Below, piece after piece: positions 9,368 to 20,663 of a stretch of 64,000 nt of DNA. The position numbers were made by a program, and so were the translations under genes. Origin of the DNA: Balanoglossus misakiensis. Lineage: Eukaryota > Hemichordata. The DNA is taken from positions 744,001 through 808,000 of the forward strand of contig CM082594.2 of the NCBI GenBank assembly GCA_040954595.2, given 5' to 3'. The notes under the pieces are model-generated. The model made no database searches, was not told where the DNA came from, and was given only the letters and a program-made list of their open reading frames with translations. Numbering within the stretch: the stretch's first letter is position 1; the number at the start of each line of letters is the position of its first letter.

Positions 9368-11414
9368 AACAGAACGGTTAAATACTACATTTATCAGATA
9401 TCAGCTAATTTTGGACAATCATCTAAAATGTAAATCATCTTTTCATATTTGGATATCTGATGAAGTATGAAATTTCCAATATATGTAAAAATGGTGCTGA
9501 TTATAAAAAATGCACTCTGAATGAGCTGATTTAATACAAAATTGCGTTTTATTCGTTTTTGCACCAAAAAGGTCATTTTTAGGCAAAACATTCTTTATTT
9601 TTTTAATTCGGTGACCTGATCATATATAAGCAATTGCTTGCATGTTAAAAGTTTTTATGACTTTTAAAAGCAGTGACACTGGCGGCATTCAACACGAAAA
9701 TAACAATTTTAACCACAATTTGGTCAAAATGGTAAATTTTTGAAAATTACAAAAAATACCTGTTTTCTACATTTTCGGAAATCTGATGGAGTATAGAATG
9801 CTCTTCGTATATATATATCGATACAAATTCCACAAAAGACCGTCTAATTTGGCTCACTGCACACAAAATTGCGTTTTACCAAATTTTCCTTGAAAATGTC
9901 ATTTTTAGAAAAATAAAATAAAAAAACCTTCGTTCTTCGAATTTGGTGCCCTGATCATATATGATATGTTGATTGTATGTTAAAACTTTCGACCACTCCA
10001 AAAATGCAGAGATATTGACGGAATTCAAGAAAAAATAGCCATTTTGGCCATATTTTGACAAAATGGTACATTTTTAAAAAATCATAAAAAATAAACTCTT
10101 TTCTTCATTTTCGGAAATATTATGGAGCATGAAGTGTCGTTCTCTTGTAAAAAGTGCTGCAAATTCCAGAAAATGTGGTATAATTTGAATCACCCAAGAC
10201 AAAATTACCATTTTCGACTTGTTTTCGAAAAATTGTCTTTTTTACAAAATAAATAAGAATAAATTCTTTTCTTAGTTTCAAACGGGTAGAGATACTTTCC
10301 ACACGGGTTTTCTAACATTGAATTCCCGTTTATCAACTCAGATTTCCTACAGCATAAGTCGGCTAAAACCCTGAGACTTTAGAGCAGAAACAGTTGCACA
10401 CTGGTAACGTTGAACAAGTCGATTTTTCTACGGCCTGGCTCGGCTAAATCTCCGTCACAATATGACAGACACTATCGTACGTTAGCAACGGTGATCAAGT
10501 CAGATTTTCAACGGCATGGGTTGGATAAAGCCCCGGCACTCTAGAGCAGAAACACGCGTACAGAGACCACGTTGATCAAGTCTGATCTCCTACGGCTTGG
10601 CTCGACTAAAACCCCGGCACACTATGACAGACACTAGCGTTCGTTAGCAACGTTGATCAAGTCAGATTTCCTACGGCATGGCTTTGCTAAAGCCCTGACA
10701 CTCTAGAGCAGAAACACGCGTACAGAGACCACGTTGATCTACGCACATTTCCTACGGCGTGACTCGGCTGGTGCACCGGCTCTATATGACACAGACTGGC
10801 GTAAGTTATCAACGGTGATTACGTCGGATTTCCTACGGCCTGGTTTAGCTGAAGCCCCGGCACTCTAGAGCAGAAACAGGCGTACATTGACCACGTTGAT
10901 CAAGTCAGATTTCCTACGGCGTGACTCGGCTGGTGCACCGGCTCTATATGACACAGACTGGCGTAAGTTATCAACGGTGATTACGTCGGATTTCCTACGG
11001 CCTGGTTTAGCTGAAGCCCCGGCACTTTAGAGCGGAAACACGCGTACATTGACCACGATGATCAAGTCAGATCTCCTACGGCCTGGCTCGACTAAAACCC
11101 CGGCACACCATGACAGACACTAGCGTTCGTTAGCAACGGTGATCAAGTCGGATTTCCTTCGGCCTGGCTCTGCAAAAGACCCGACACTCTAGTACAAAGA
11201 CGTTGGCTAAGTCGGGCAAACCGAACAGGGAAAGTCACAGCGGGTCAACACTCGACATTTGTTCCGGTAGGACTGCATTATTGCCTGTCAATTTATAGAG
11301 AAAGCCCGAATTTAACCAGGGCGTTTCAAACACCGACGTTAGTTGGGGGCACGGCCTGCAGTACTGCCGGGTAAGCTGACATCAGCGTACCGCATATAAT
11401 GTAGGGGGGGGGGG
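9368..11414 (+). repeat. Satellite unit (2047 bp) with A4 duplicated in place of A3
   Basis: The A/B order is B0 A1 B1 A2 B2 A4 B4/B3-hybrid A4 B4 A5 B5. The usual A3-B3 dimer (with TATATATAGGACAC) is missing, and a second A4-type dimer stands in its place from about 10746. Total length is kept, so this looks like conversion or a balanced unequal exchange. G tract 11404-11414. Confidence 0.92.
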
Positions 11415-12392
11415 AACAGAACGGTTAAATACTACATTTATCAGATATCAGCTAATTTTGGACAATCATCTAAAATGTAAATCATCTTTTCATATTTGGA
11501 TATCTGATGATGTATGAAATTTCCAATATATGTAAAAATGGTGCTGATTATAAAAAATGCACTCTGAATGAGCTGATTTAATACAAAATTGCGTTTTATT
11601 CGTTTTTGCACCAAAAAGGTCATTTTTAGGCAAAACATTCTTTATTTTTTTAATTCGGTGACCTGATCATATATAAGCAATTGCTTGCATGTTAAAAGTT
11701 TTTATGACTTTTAAAAGCAGTGACACTGGCGGCATTCAACACGAAAATAACAATTTTAACCACAATTTGGTCAAAATGGTAAATTTTTGAAAATTACAAA
11801 AAATACCTGTTTTCTACATTTTCGGAAATCTGATGGAGTATAGAATGCTCTTCGTATATATATATCGATACAAATTCCACAAAAGACCGTCTAATTTGGC
11901 TCACTGCAGACAAAATTGCGTTTTACCAAATTTTCCTTGAAAATGTCATTTTTAGAAAAATAAAATAAAAAAACCTTCGTTCTTCGAATTTGGTGCCCTG
12001 ATCATATATGATATGTTGATTGTATGTTAAAACTTTCGACCACTCCAAAAATGCAGAGATATTGACGGAATTCAAGAAAAAATAGCCATTTTGGCCATAT
12101 TTTGACAAAATGGTACATTTTTAAAAAATCATAAAAAATAAACTCTTTTCTTCATTTTCGGAAATATTATGGAGCATGAAGTGTCGTTCTCTTGTAAAAA
12201 GTGCTGCAAATTCCAGAAAATGTGGTATAATTTGAATCACCCAAGACAAAATTACCATTTTCGACTTGTTTTCGAAAAATTGTCTTTTTTACAAAATAAA
12301 TAAGAATAAATTCTTTTCTTAGTTTCAAACGGGTAGAGATACTTTCCACACGGGTTTTCTAACATTGAATTCCCGTTTATCAACTCAGATTT
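11415..12392 (+). repeat. AT-rich half of reference unit (330-bp modules)
   Basis: Three copies of a start motif GACAAAATT (CAAAATTGCG in the first two) lie near 11583, 11909 and 12245, about 326-336 bp apart. Between them the same landmarks recur: a GTCATTTTTAG-like stretch, CCTGATCATATATRA, TGTATGTTAAAA or a close variant, AAAATGGTA, and a CATTTTCGGAAAT motif. This makes two full diverged modules, preceded by a partial one (11415-11580) and followed by another (12245-12392). No gene is present. Confidence 0.85.
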
Positions 12393-13255
12393 CCTACAGC
12401 ATAAGTCGGCTAAAACCCTGACACTCTAGAGCAGAAACAGTTGCACACTGATAACGTTGAACAAGTCGATTTTTCTACGGCCTGGCACGGCTAAATCTCG
12501 TCACAATATGACAGACACTAGCGTACGTTAGCAACGGTGATCAAGTCAGATTTTCAACGGCATGGGTTGGATAAAGCCCCGGCACTCTAGAGCAGAAACA
12601 CGCGTACAGAGACCACGTTGATCAAGTCTGATCTCCTACGGCTTGGCTCGACTAAAACCCCGGCACACTATGACAGACACTAGCGTTCGTTAGCAACGTT
12701 GATCAAGTCAGATTTCCTACGGCATGGCTTTGCTAAAGCCCTGACACTCTAGAGCAGAAACACGCGTACAGAGACCACGTTGATCTACTCACATTTCCTT
12801 CGGCCTGGCACGGCTGATGCCCCGGCACTATATATAGGACACAGACTGGCGTAAGTTAACAACGGTAATCACGTCGGGTTTCCTACGGCCTGGCTCAGCT
12901 GAAGCCCCGGCACTCTAGAGCAGAAACAGGCGTACATTGACCACGTTGATCAAGTCAGATTTCCTACGGCGTGACTCGGCTGGTGCACCGGCTCTATATG
13001 ACACAGACTGGCGTAAGTTATCAACGGTGATTACGTCGGATTTCCTACGGCCTGGTTTAGCTGAAGCCCCGGCACTTTAGAGCGGAAACACGCGTACATT
13101 GACCACGATGATCAAGTCAGATCTCCTACGGCCTGGCTCGACTAAAACCCCGGCACACCATGACAGACACTAGTGTTCGTTAGCAACGGTGATCAAGTCG
13201 GATTTCCTTCGGCCTGGCTCTGCAAAAGACCCGACACTCTAGTACAAAGACGTTG
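12393..13255 (+). repeat. A/B block of reference unit (81-bp monomers)
   Basis: Monomers begin near 12393 (B0), 12481 (A1), 12561 (B1), 12642 (A2), 12723 (B2), 12804 (A3), 12889 (B3), 12970 (A4), 13051 (B4), 13132 (A5) and 13213 (B5, partial). They share a core like GATCAAGTCAGATTTCCTAC plus a CGGC-TGGCT-CCCCGGCAC segment. Type A carries ATGACAGACACTAGCG; type B carries CTCTAGAGCAGAAACA. Most are 80-81 bp; A3 is 85 bp. Confidence 0.93.
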
Positions 13256-13453
13256 GCTAAGTCGGGCAAACCGAACAGGGAAAGTCACAGCGGGTCAACA
13301 CTCGACATTTGTTCGGGTAGGACTGTATTATTGCCTGTCAATTTATAGAGAAAGCCCGAATTTAACCAGGGCGTTTCAAACACCGACGTTAGTTGGGGGC
13401 ACGGCCTGCAGTACTGCCGGGTAAGCTGACATCAGCGTACCGCATATAATGTA
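13256..13453 (+). repeat. Linker of reference unit
   Basis: Single-copy within the unit. It begins after the truncated B5 near GTTGGCTAAGTCGGGC and ends ATATAATGTA before the G run. No internal tandem structure was seen. A frame at 13173-13424 that crosses it is not conserved among units and is not called as a gene. Confidence 0.85.
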
Positions 13454-13466
13454 GGGGGGGGGGGGG
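13454..13466 (+). repeat. Unit-end G tract
   Basis: Thirteen G in a row. The same position is occupied in every complete unit by 8 to 17 G (or C where inverted), a variable homopolymer consistent with slippage. Confidence 0.95.
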
Positions 13467-15517
13467 AACAGAACGGTTAAATACTACATTTATCAGATAT
13501 CAGCTAATTTTGGACAATCATCTAAAATGTAAATCATCTTTTCATATTTGGATATCTGATGAAGTATGAAATTTCCAATATATGTAAAAATGGTGCTGAT
13601 TATAAAAAATGCACTCTGAATGAGCTGATTTAATACAAAATTGCGTTTTATTCGTTTTTGCACCAAAAAGGTCATTTTTAGGCAAAACATTCTTTATTTT
13701 TTTAATTCGGTGACCTGATCATATATAAGCAATTGCTTGCATGTTAAAAGTTTTTATGACTTTTAAAAGCAGTGACACTGGCGGCATACAACACGAAAAT
13801 AACAATTTTAACCACAATTTGGTCAAAATGGTAAATTTTTGAAAATTACAAAAAATACCTGTTTTCTACATTTTCGGAAATCTGATGGAGTATAGAATGC
13901 TCTTCGTATATATATATCGATACAAATTCCACAAAAGACCGTCTAATTTGGCTCACTGCACACAAAATTGCGTTTTACCAAATTTTCCTTGAAAATGTCA
14001 TTTTTAGAAAAATAAAATAAAAAAACCTTCGTTCTTCGAATTTGGTGCCCTGATCATATATGATATGTTGATTGTATGTTAAAACTTTCGACCACTCCAA
14101 AAATGCAGAGATATTGACGGAATTCAAGAAAAAATAGCCATTTTGGCCATATTTTGACAAAATGGTACATTTTTAAAAAATCATAAAAAATAAACTCTTT
14201 TCTTCATTTTCGGAAATATTATGGAGCATGATGTGTCGTTCTTTTGTAAAAAGTGCTGCAAATTCCAGAAAATGTGGTATAATTTGAATCACCCAAGACA
14301 AAATTACCATTTTCGACTTGTTTTCGAAAAATTGTCTTTTTTACAAAATAAATAAGAATAAATTCTTTTCTTAGTTTCAAACGGCTAGAGATACTTTCCA
14401 CACGGGTTTTCTAACATTGAATTCCCGTTTATCAACTCAGATTTCCTACAGCATAAGTCGGCTAAAACCCTGACACTCTAGAGCAGAAACAGTTGCACAC
14501 TGATAACGTTGAACAAGGCGATTTTCTACGGCCTGGCACGGCTAAATCTCGTCACAATATGACAGACACTAGCGTACGTTAGCAACGGTGATCAAGTCAG
14601 ATTTTCAACGGCATGGGTTGGATAAAGCCCCGGCACTCTAGAGCAGAAACACGCGTACAGAGACCACGTTGATCAAGTCTGATCTCCTACGGCTTGGCTC
14701 GACTAAAACCCCGGCACACTATGACAGACACTAGCGTTCGTTAGCAACGTTGATCAAGTCAGATTTCCTACGGCATGGCTTTGCTAAAGCCCTGACACTC
14801 TAGAGCAGAAACACGCGTACAGAGACCACGTTGATCTACTCACATTTCCTTCGGCCTGGCACGGCTGATGCCCCGGCACTATATATAGGACACAGACTGG
14901 CGTAAGTTAACAACGGTAATCACGTCGGGTTTCCTACGGCCTGGCTCAGCTGAAGCCCCGGCACTCTAGAGCAGAAACAGGCGTACATTGACCACGTTGA
15001 TCAAGTCAGATTTCCTACGGCGTGACTCGGCTGGTGCACCGGCTCTATATGACACAGACTGGCGTAAGTTATCAACGGTGATTACGTCGGATTTCCTACG
15101 GCCTGGTTTAGCTGAAGCCCCGGCACTTTAGAGCGGAAACACGCGTACATTGACCACGATGATCAAGTCAGATCTCCTACGGCCTGGCTCGACTAAAACC
15201 CCGGCACACCATGACAGACACTAGCGTTCGTTAGCAACGGTGATCAAGTCGGATTTCCTTCGGCCTGGCTCTGCAAAAGACCCGACACTCTAGTACAAAG
15301 ACGTTGGCTAAGTCGGGCAAACCGAACAGGGAAAGTCACAGCGGGTCAACACTCGACATTTGTTCCGGTAGGACTGCTTTATTGCCTGTCAATTTATAGA
15401 GAAAGCCCGAATTTAACCAGGGCGTTTCAAACACCGACGTTAGTTGGGGGCACGGCCTGCAGTACTGCCGGGTAAGCTGACATCAGCGTACCGCATATAA
15501 TGTAGGGGGGGGGGGGG
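13467..15517 (+). repeat. Satellite unit (2051 bp), canonical
   Basis: Complete AT half, complete A/B block and linker, and a 13-G tract at 15505-15517. It closely resembles the preceding two units, including the (TA)n variant near 13907 and the AAAATAAAATAAAA stretch near 14008. Confidence 0.95.
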
Positions 15518-16190
15518 AACAGAACGGTTAAATACTACATTTATCAGATATCAGCTAATTTTGGACAATCATCTAAAATGTAAATCATCTTTTCATATTT
15601 GGATATCTGATGATGTATGAAATTTCCAATATATGTAAAAATGGTGCTGATTATAAAAATGCACTCTGAATGAGCTGATTTAATACAAAATTGCGTTTTA
15701 TTCGTTTTTGCACCAAAAAGGTCATTTTTAGGCAAAACATTCTTTATTTTTTTAATTCGGTGACCTGATCATATATAAGCAATTGCTTGCATGTTAAAAG
15801 TTTTTATGACTTTTAAAAGCAGTGACACTGGCGGCATTCAACACGAAAATAACAATTTTAACCACAATTTGGTCAAAATGGTAAATTTTTGAAAATTACA
15901 AAAAATACCTGTTTTCTACATTTTCGGAAATCTGATGGAGTATAGAATGCTCTTCGTATATATATATCGATACAAATTCCACAAAAGACCGTCTAATTTG
16001 GCTCACTGCAGACAAAATTGCGTTTTACCAAATTTTCCTTGAAAATGTCATTTTTAGAAAAATAAAATAAAAAAACCTTCGTTCTTCGAATTTGGTGCCC
16101 TGATCATATATGATATGTTGATTGTATGTTAAAACTTTCGACCACTCCAAAAATGCAGAGATATTGACGGAATTCAAGAAAAAATAGCCA
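15518..16190 (+). repeat. Truncated unit ending at an orientation switch
   Basis: Only the AT half as far as module 2 is present. It stops at AAAATAGCCA (16181-16190), where the sequence changes to the reverse complement of monomer B5. Confidence 0.95.
16185..16190. other. Inversion junction with 6-bp microhomology
   Basis: TAGCCA belongs to both partners: forward AT module 2 normally reads ATAGCCATTTTGG, and the inverted linker/B5 normally reads CTTAGCCAACGTC. Before the hexamer the bases match only the first partner, after it only the second. This pattern suits microhomology-mediated joining or template switching. Confidence 0.9.
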
Positions 16191-18030
16191 ACGTCTTTGT
16201 ACTAGAGTGTCGGGTCTTTTGCAGAGCCAGGCCGAAGGAAATCCGACTTGATCACCGTTGCTAACGAACGCTAGTGTCTGTCATGGTGTGCCGGGGTTTT
16301 AGTCGAGCCAGGCCGTAGGAGATCTGACTTGATCATCGTGGTCAATGTACGCGTGTTTCCGCTCTAAAGTGCCGGGGCTTCAGCTAAACCAGGCCGTAGG
16401 AAATCCGACGTAATCACCGTTGATAACTTACGCCAGTCTGTGTCATATAGAGCCGGTGCACCAGCCGAGTCACGCCGTAGGAAATCTGACTTGATCAACG
16501 TGGTCAATGTACGCCTGTTTCTGCTCTAGAGTGCCGGGGCTTCAGCTGAGCCAGGCCGTAGGAAACCCGACGTGATTACCGTTGTTAACTTACGCCAGTC
16601 TGTGTCCTATATATAGTGCCGGGGCATCAGCCGTGCCAGGCCGAAGGAAATGTGAGTAGATCAACGTGGTCTCTGTACGCGTGTTTCTGCTCTAGAGTGT
16701 CAGGGCTTTAGCAAAGCCATGCCGTAGGAAATCTGACTTGATCAACGTTGCTAACGAACGCTAGTGTCTGTCATAGTGTGCCGGGGTTTTAGTCGAGCCA
16801 AGCCGTAGGAGATCAGACTTGATCAACGTGATCTCTGTACGCGTGTTTTTGCTCTAGAGTGCCGGGGCTTTATCCAAGCCATGCCGTAGAAAATCTGACT
16901 TGATCACCGTTGCTAACGTACGCTAGTGTCTGTCATATTGTGACGGAGATTTAGCCGAGCCAGGTCGTAGAAAAATCGACTTGTTCAACGTTACCAGTGT
17001 GCAACTGTTTCTGCTCTAGAGTGTCAGGGTTTTAGCCGACTTATGCTGTAGGAAATCTGAGTTGATGAACGGGAATTCAATGTTAGAAAACCCGTGTGGA
17101 AAGTATCCCTACCCGTTTGAAACTAAGAAAAGAATTTATTCTTATTTATTTTGTAAAAAAGACAATTTTTCGAAAACATGTCGAAAATGGTAATTTTGTC
17201 TTGGGTAATTCAAATTATACCACATTTTCTGGAATTTGCAGCACTTTTTACAAGAGAACGACACTTCATGCTCCATAATATTTCCGAAAATCAAGAAAAG
17301 AGTTTATTTTTTATGATTTTTTAAAAATGTACCATTTTGTCAAAATATGGCCAAAATGGCTATTTTTTCTTGAATTCCGTCAATATCTCTGCATTTTTGG
17401 AGTGGTCGAAAGTTTTAACATACAATCAACATATCATATATGATCAGGGCACAAAATTCGAAGAACGAAGGTTTTTTATTTTATTTTTCTAAAAATGACA
17501 TTTTCAAGGAAAATTTGGTAAAACGCAATTTTGTCTGCAGTGAGCCAAATTAGACGGTCTTTTGTGGAATTTGTATCGATATATATATATACGAAGAGCA
17601 TTCTATACTCCATCAGATTTCCGAAAATGTAGAAAACAGGTATTTTTTGTAATTTTCAAAAATTTACCATTTTGACCAAATTGTGGTTAAAATTGTTATT
17701 TTCGTGTTGAATGCCGCCAGTGTCACTGCTTTTAAAAGTCATAAAAACTTTTAACATGCAAGCAATTGCTTATATATGATCAGGTCACCGAATTGAAAAA
17801 ATAAAGAATGTTTTGCCTAAAAATGACCTTTTTGGTGCAAAAATGAATAAAACGCAATTTTGTATTAAATCAGCTCATTCAGAGTGCATTTTTTATAATC
17901 AGCACCATTTTTACATATATTGGAAATTTCATACATCATCAGATATCCAAATATGAAAAGATGATTTACATTTTAGATGATTGTCCAAAATTAGCTGATA
18001 TCTGATAAATGTAGTATTTAACCGTTCTGT
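16191..18030 (-). repeat. Inverted satellite unit lacking its linker
   Basis: Read on minus: a complete AT half (18030 down to about 17060), then B0 A1 B1 A2 B2 A3 B3 A4 B4 A5 and part of B5. The linker and G tract are cut off by the junction at 16190. Confidence 0.95.
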
Positions 18031-18146
18031 CCCCCCCCCCCCCCTACATTATATGCGGTACGCTGATGTCAGCTTACCCGGCAGTACTGCAGGCCGTGCC
18101 CCCAACTAACGTCGGTGTTTGAAACGCCCTGGTTAAATTCGGGCTT
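18031..18146 (-). repeat. C tract and linker fragment of the next inverted unit
   Basis: Fourteen C at 18031-18044, then about 100 bp of inverted linker, cut off by the run of N. Confidence 0.93.
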
Positions 18147-18246
18147 NNNNNNNNNNNNNNNNNNNNNNNNNNNNNNNNNNNNNNNNNNNNNNNNNNNNNN
18201 NNNNNNNNNNNNNNNNNNNNNNNNNNNNNNNNNNNNNNNNNNNNNN
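18147..18246. other. Assembly gap, 100 N
   Basis: Exactly 100 N, the conventional placeholder for a gap of unknown size. Orientation of the satellite changes across it: inverted linker on the left, forward AT module 3 on the right. The true structure here is unknown. Confidence 0.98.
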
Positions 18247-18685
18247 TTTTCGAAAAATTGTGATTTTTACAAAATAAATAAGAATAAATTATTTTCTTAG
18301 TTTCAAAAGGGTAGAGACACTTTCCACACAGGTTTTTTAACATTGAATTCCCATTCATCAACTCAGATTTCCTACAGCATAAGTCGGCTAAAACCCTGAC
18401 ACTCTAGAGCAGAAACAGTTGCACACTGGTAACGTTGAACAAGTCGATTTTTCTACGGCCTGGCTCGGCTAAATCTCCGTCACAATATGACAGACACTAG
18501 CGTTCGTTAGCAACGTTGATCAAGTCAGATTTCCTACGGCATGGCTTGGCTAAAGCCCTGGCACTCTAGAGCAGAAACACGCGTACAGAAACCACGTTGA
18601 TCTACTCACATTTCCTTCGGCCTGGCTCAGCTGAAGCCCCGGCACTCTAGATCAGAAACAGGCGTACATTGACCACGTTGATCAA
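18247..18685 (+). repeat. Rearranged satellite fragment beside the gap
   Basis: It begins in AT module 3, then B0, an A1/A2 fusion (one dimer lost), B2, and B3 directly after B2 near 18630 with A3 missing. It breaks off inside B3 at GTTGATCAA. This is the only place noticed where a single A monomer is missing so that two B monomers are adjacent. Confidence 0.88.
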
Positions 18686-20663
18686 ATTCGGTGACCTGAT
18701 CATATATAAACAATTGCTTGTATGTTAAAAGTTTTAATGACTTTTAAAAGCAGTGACACTGGCGGCATTCAACACGAAAATAACAATTTTAGCCACAATT
18801 CGGTCAAAATGGTAAATTTTTGAAAATTACAAAAAATACCTGTTTTCTACATTTTCGGAAATCTGATGGAGTATAGAATGCTCTTCGTATACATATATCG
18901 ATACAAATTCCACAAAAAAACGGCCAATTTGGCTCACTGCAGACAAAATTGCGTTTTACCAAATTTTCCTTGAAAATGTCATTTTTAGAAAAAAAAAATA
19001 AAAAAAACCTTTGTTCTTCGAATTTGGTGCCCTGATCATATATGACATGTTGATTGTATGTTAAAACTTTCGACCACTCCAAAAATGCAGAGATATTGAC
19101 GGAATTCAAGAAAAAATAGCCATTTTGGCCATATTTTGACAAAAATGGTAAATTTTTAAAAAATCATAAAAAATTAACTCTTTTCTTCATTTTCGGAAAT
19201 ATTATGGAGCATGAAGTGTCGTTCTCTTGTAAAAAGTGCTGCAAATTCCAGAAAAGGCGGTATAATTTGAATCACCCATGACAAAATTACCATTTTCGAC
19301 TTTTTTTCGAAAAATTGTGATTTTTACAAAATAAATAAGAATAAATTATTTTCTTAGTTTCAAAAGGGTAGAGACACTTTCCACACAGGTTTTTTAACAT
19401 TGAATTCCCATTCATCAACTCAGATTTCCTACAGCATAAGTCGGCTAAAACCCTGACACTCTAGAGCAGAAACAGTTGCACAATGGTAACGTTGAACAAG
19501 TCGATTTTTCTACGGCCTGGCTCGGCTAAATCTCCGTCACAATATGACAGACACTAGCGCACGTTAGCAACGGTGATCAAGTCAGATTTTCTACGGCATG
19601 GGTTGGATAAAGCCCCGGCACTCTAGAGCAGAAACACGCGTACAGAGACCACGTTGATCAAGTCTGATCTCCTACGGCTTGGCTCGACTAAAACCCCGGC
19701 ACACTATGACAGACACTAGCGTTCGTTAGCAACGTTGATCAAGTCAGATTTCCTACGGCATGGCTTGGCTAAAGCCCTGGCACTCTAGAGCAGAAACACG
19801 CGTACAGAGACCACGTTGATCTACTCCCATTTCCTTCGGCCTGGCACAGCTGATGCCCCGGCACTATATATAGGACACAGACTGGCGTAAGTTAACAACG
19901 GTAATCACGTCGGGTTTCCTACGGCCTGGCTCAGCTGAAGCCCCGGCACTCTAGAACAGAAACAGGCGTACATTGACCACGTTGATCAAGTCAGATGTCC
20001 TACGGCGTTACTCCGCTGGTGCACCGGCTCTATATGACACAGACTGGCGTAAGTTATCAACGGTGATTACGTCGGATTTCCTACGGCCTGGTTTAGCTCA
20101 AGCCCCGGCACTTTAGAGCGGAAACACGCGTACATTGACCACGTTGATCAAGTAAGATTTCCTACGGCGTGATTCGGCTGGTGCACCGGCTCTATATGAC
20201 ACAGACTGGCGTAAGTTATCAACGGTGATTACGTCGGATTTCCTACGGCATGGTTTAGCTGAAGCCCCGGCACTTAAAAGCGGAAACACGCGTACATTGA
20301 CCACGATGATCAAGTCAGATCTCCTACGGCCTGGCTCGACTAAAACCCCGGCACACCATGACAGACACTAGCGTTCGTTAGCAACGGTGATCAAGTCTGA
20401 TTTCCTTCGGCCTGGCTCTGCAAAAGACCCGACACATTAGTACAAAGACGTTGGCTAAGTCGGGCAAACCGAAGAGGGAAAGTCACAGCGGGTCAACACT
20501 CGACATTTGTTCGGGTAGGACTGCATTATTGCCTGTCAATTTATAGAGAAAGCCCGAATTTAACCAGGGCGTTTCAAACACCGACGTTATTTGGGGGCAC
20601 GGCCTGCAGTACTGCCGGGTAAGCTGACATCGGCGTACCGCATATAATGTAAGGGGGGGGGGG
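18686..20663 (+). repeat. Satellite unit with lost start and one extra dimer
   Basis: The sequence jumps from B3 to AT module 1 (ATTCGGTGACC) at 18685/18686, with about 1 bp of shared sequence. The rest of the AT half is complete. The A/B block is B0 A1 B1 A2 B2 A3 B3 A4 B4 A4 B4 A5 B5, with a second A4-B4 dimer at about 20160-20320. G tract 20653-20663. This unit belongs to a variant group with CAAAAGGGTAGAGACAC and AGCGCACG. Confidence 0.9.

Larger units (their letters stand above)
11415..13466 (+). repeat. Reference satellite unit (2052 bp)
   Basis: A canonical unit used here to define the parts. AT half 11415-12392; A/B block about 12393-13255; linker about 13256-13453; 13-G tract 13454-13466. 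The parts are listed separately. Confidence 0.96.
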
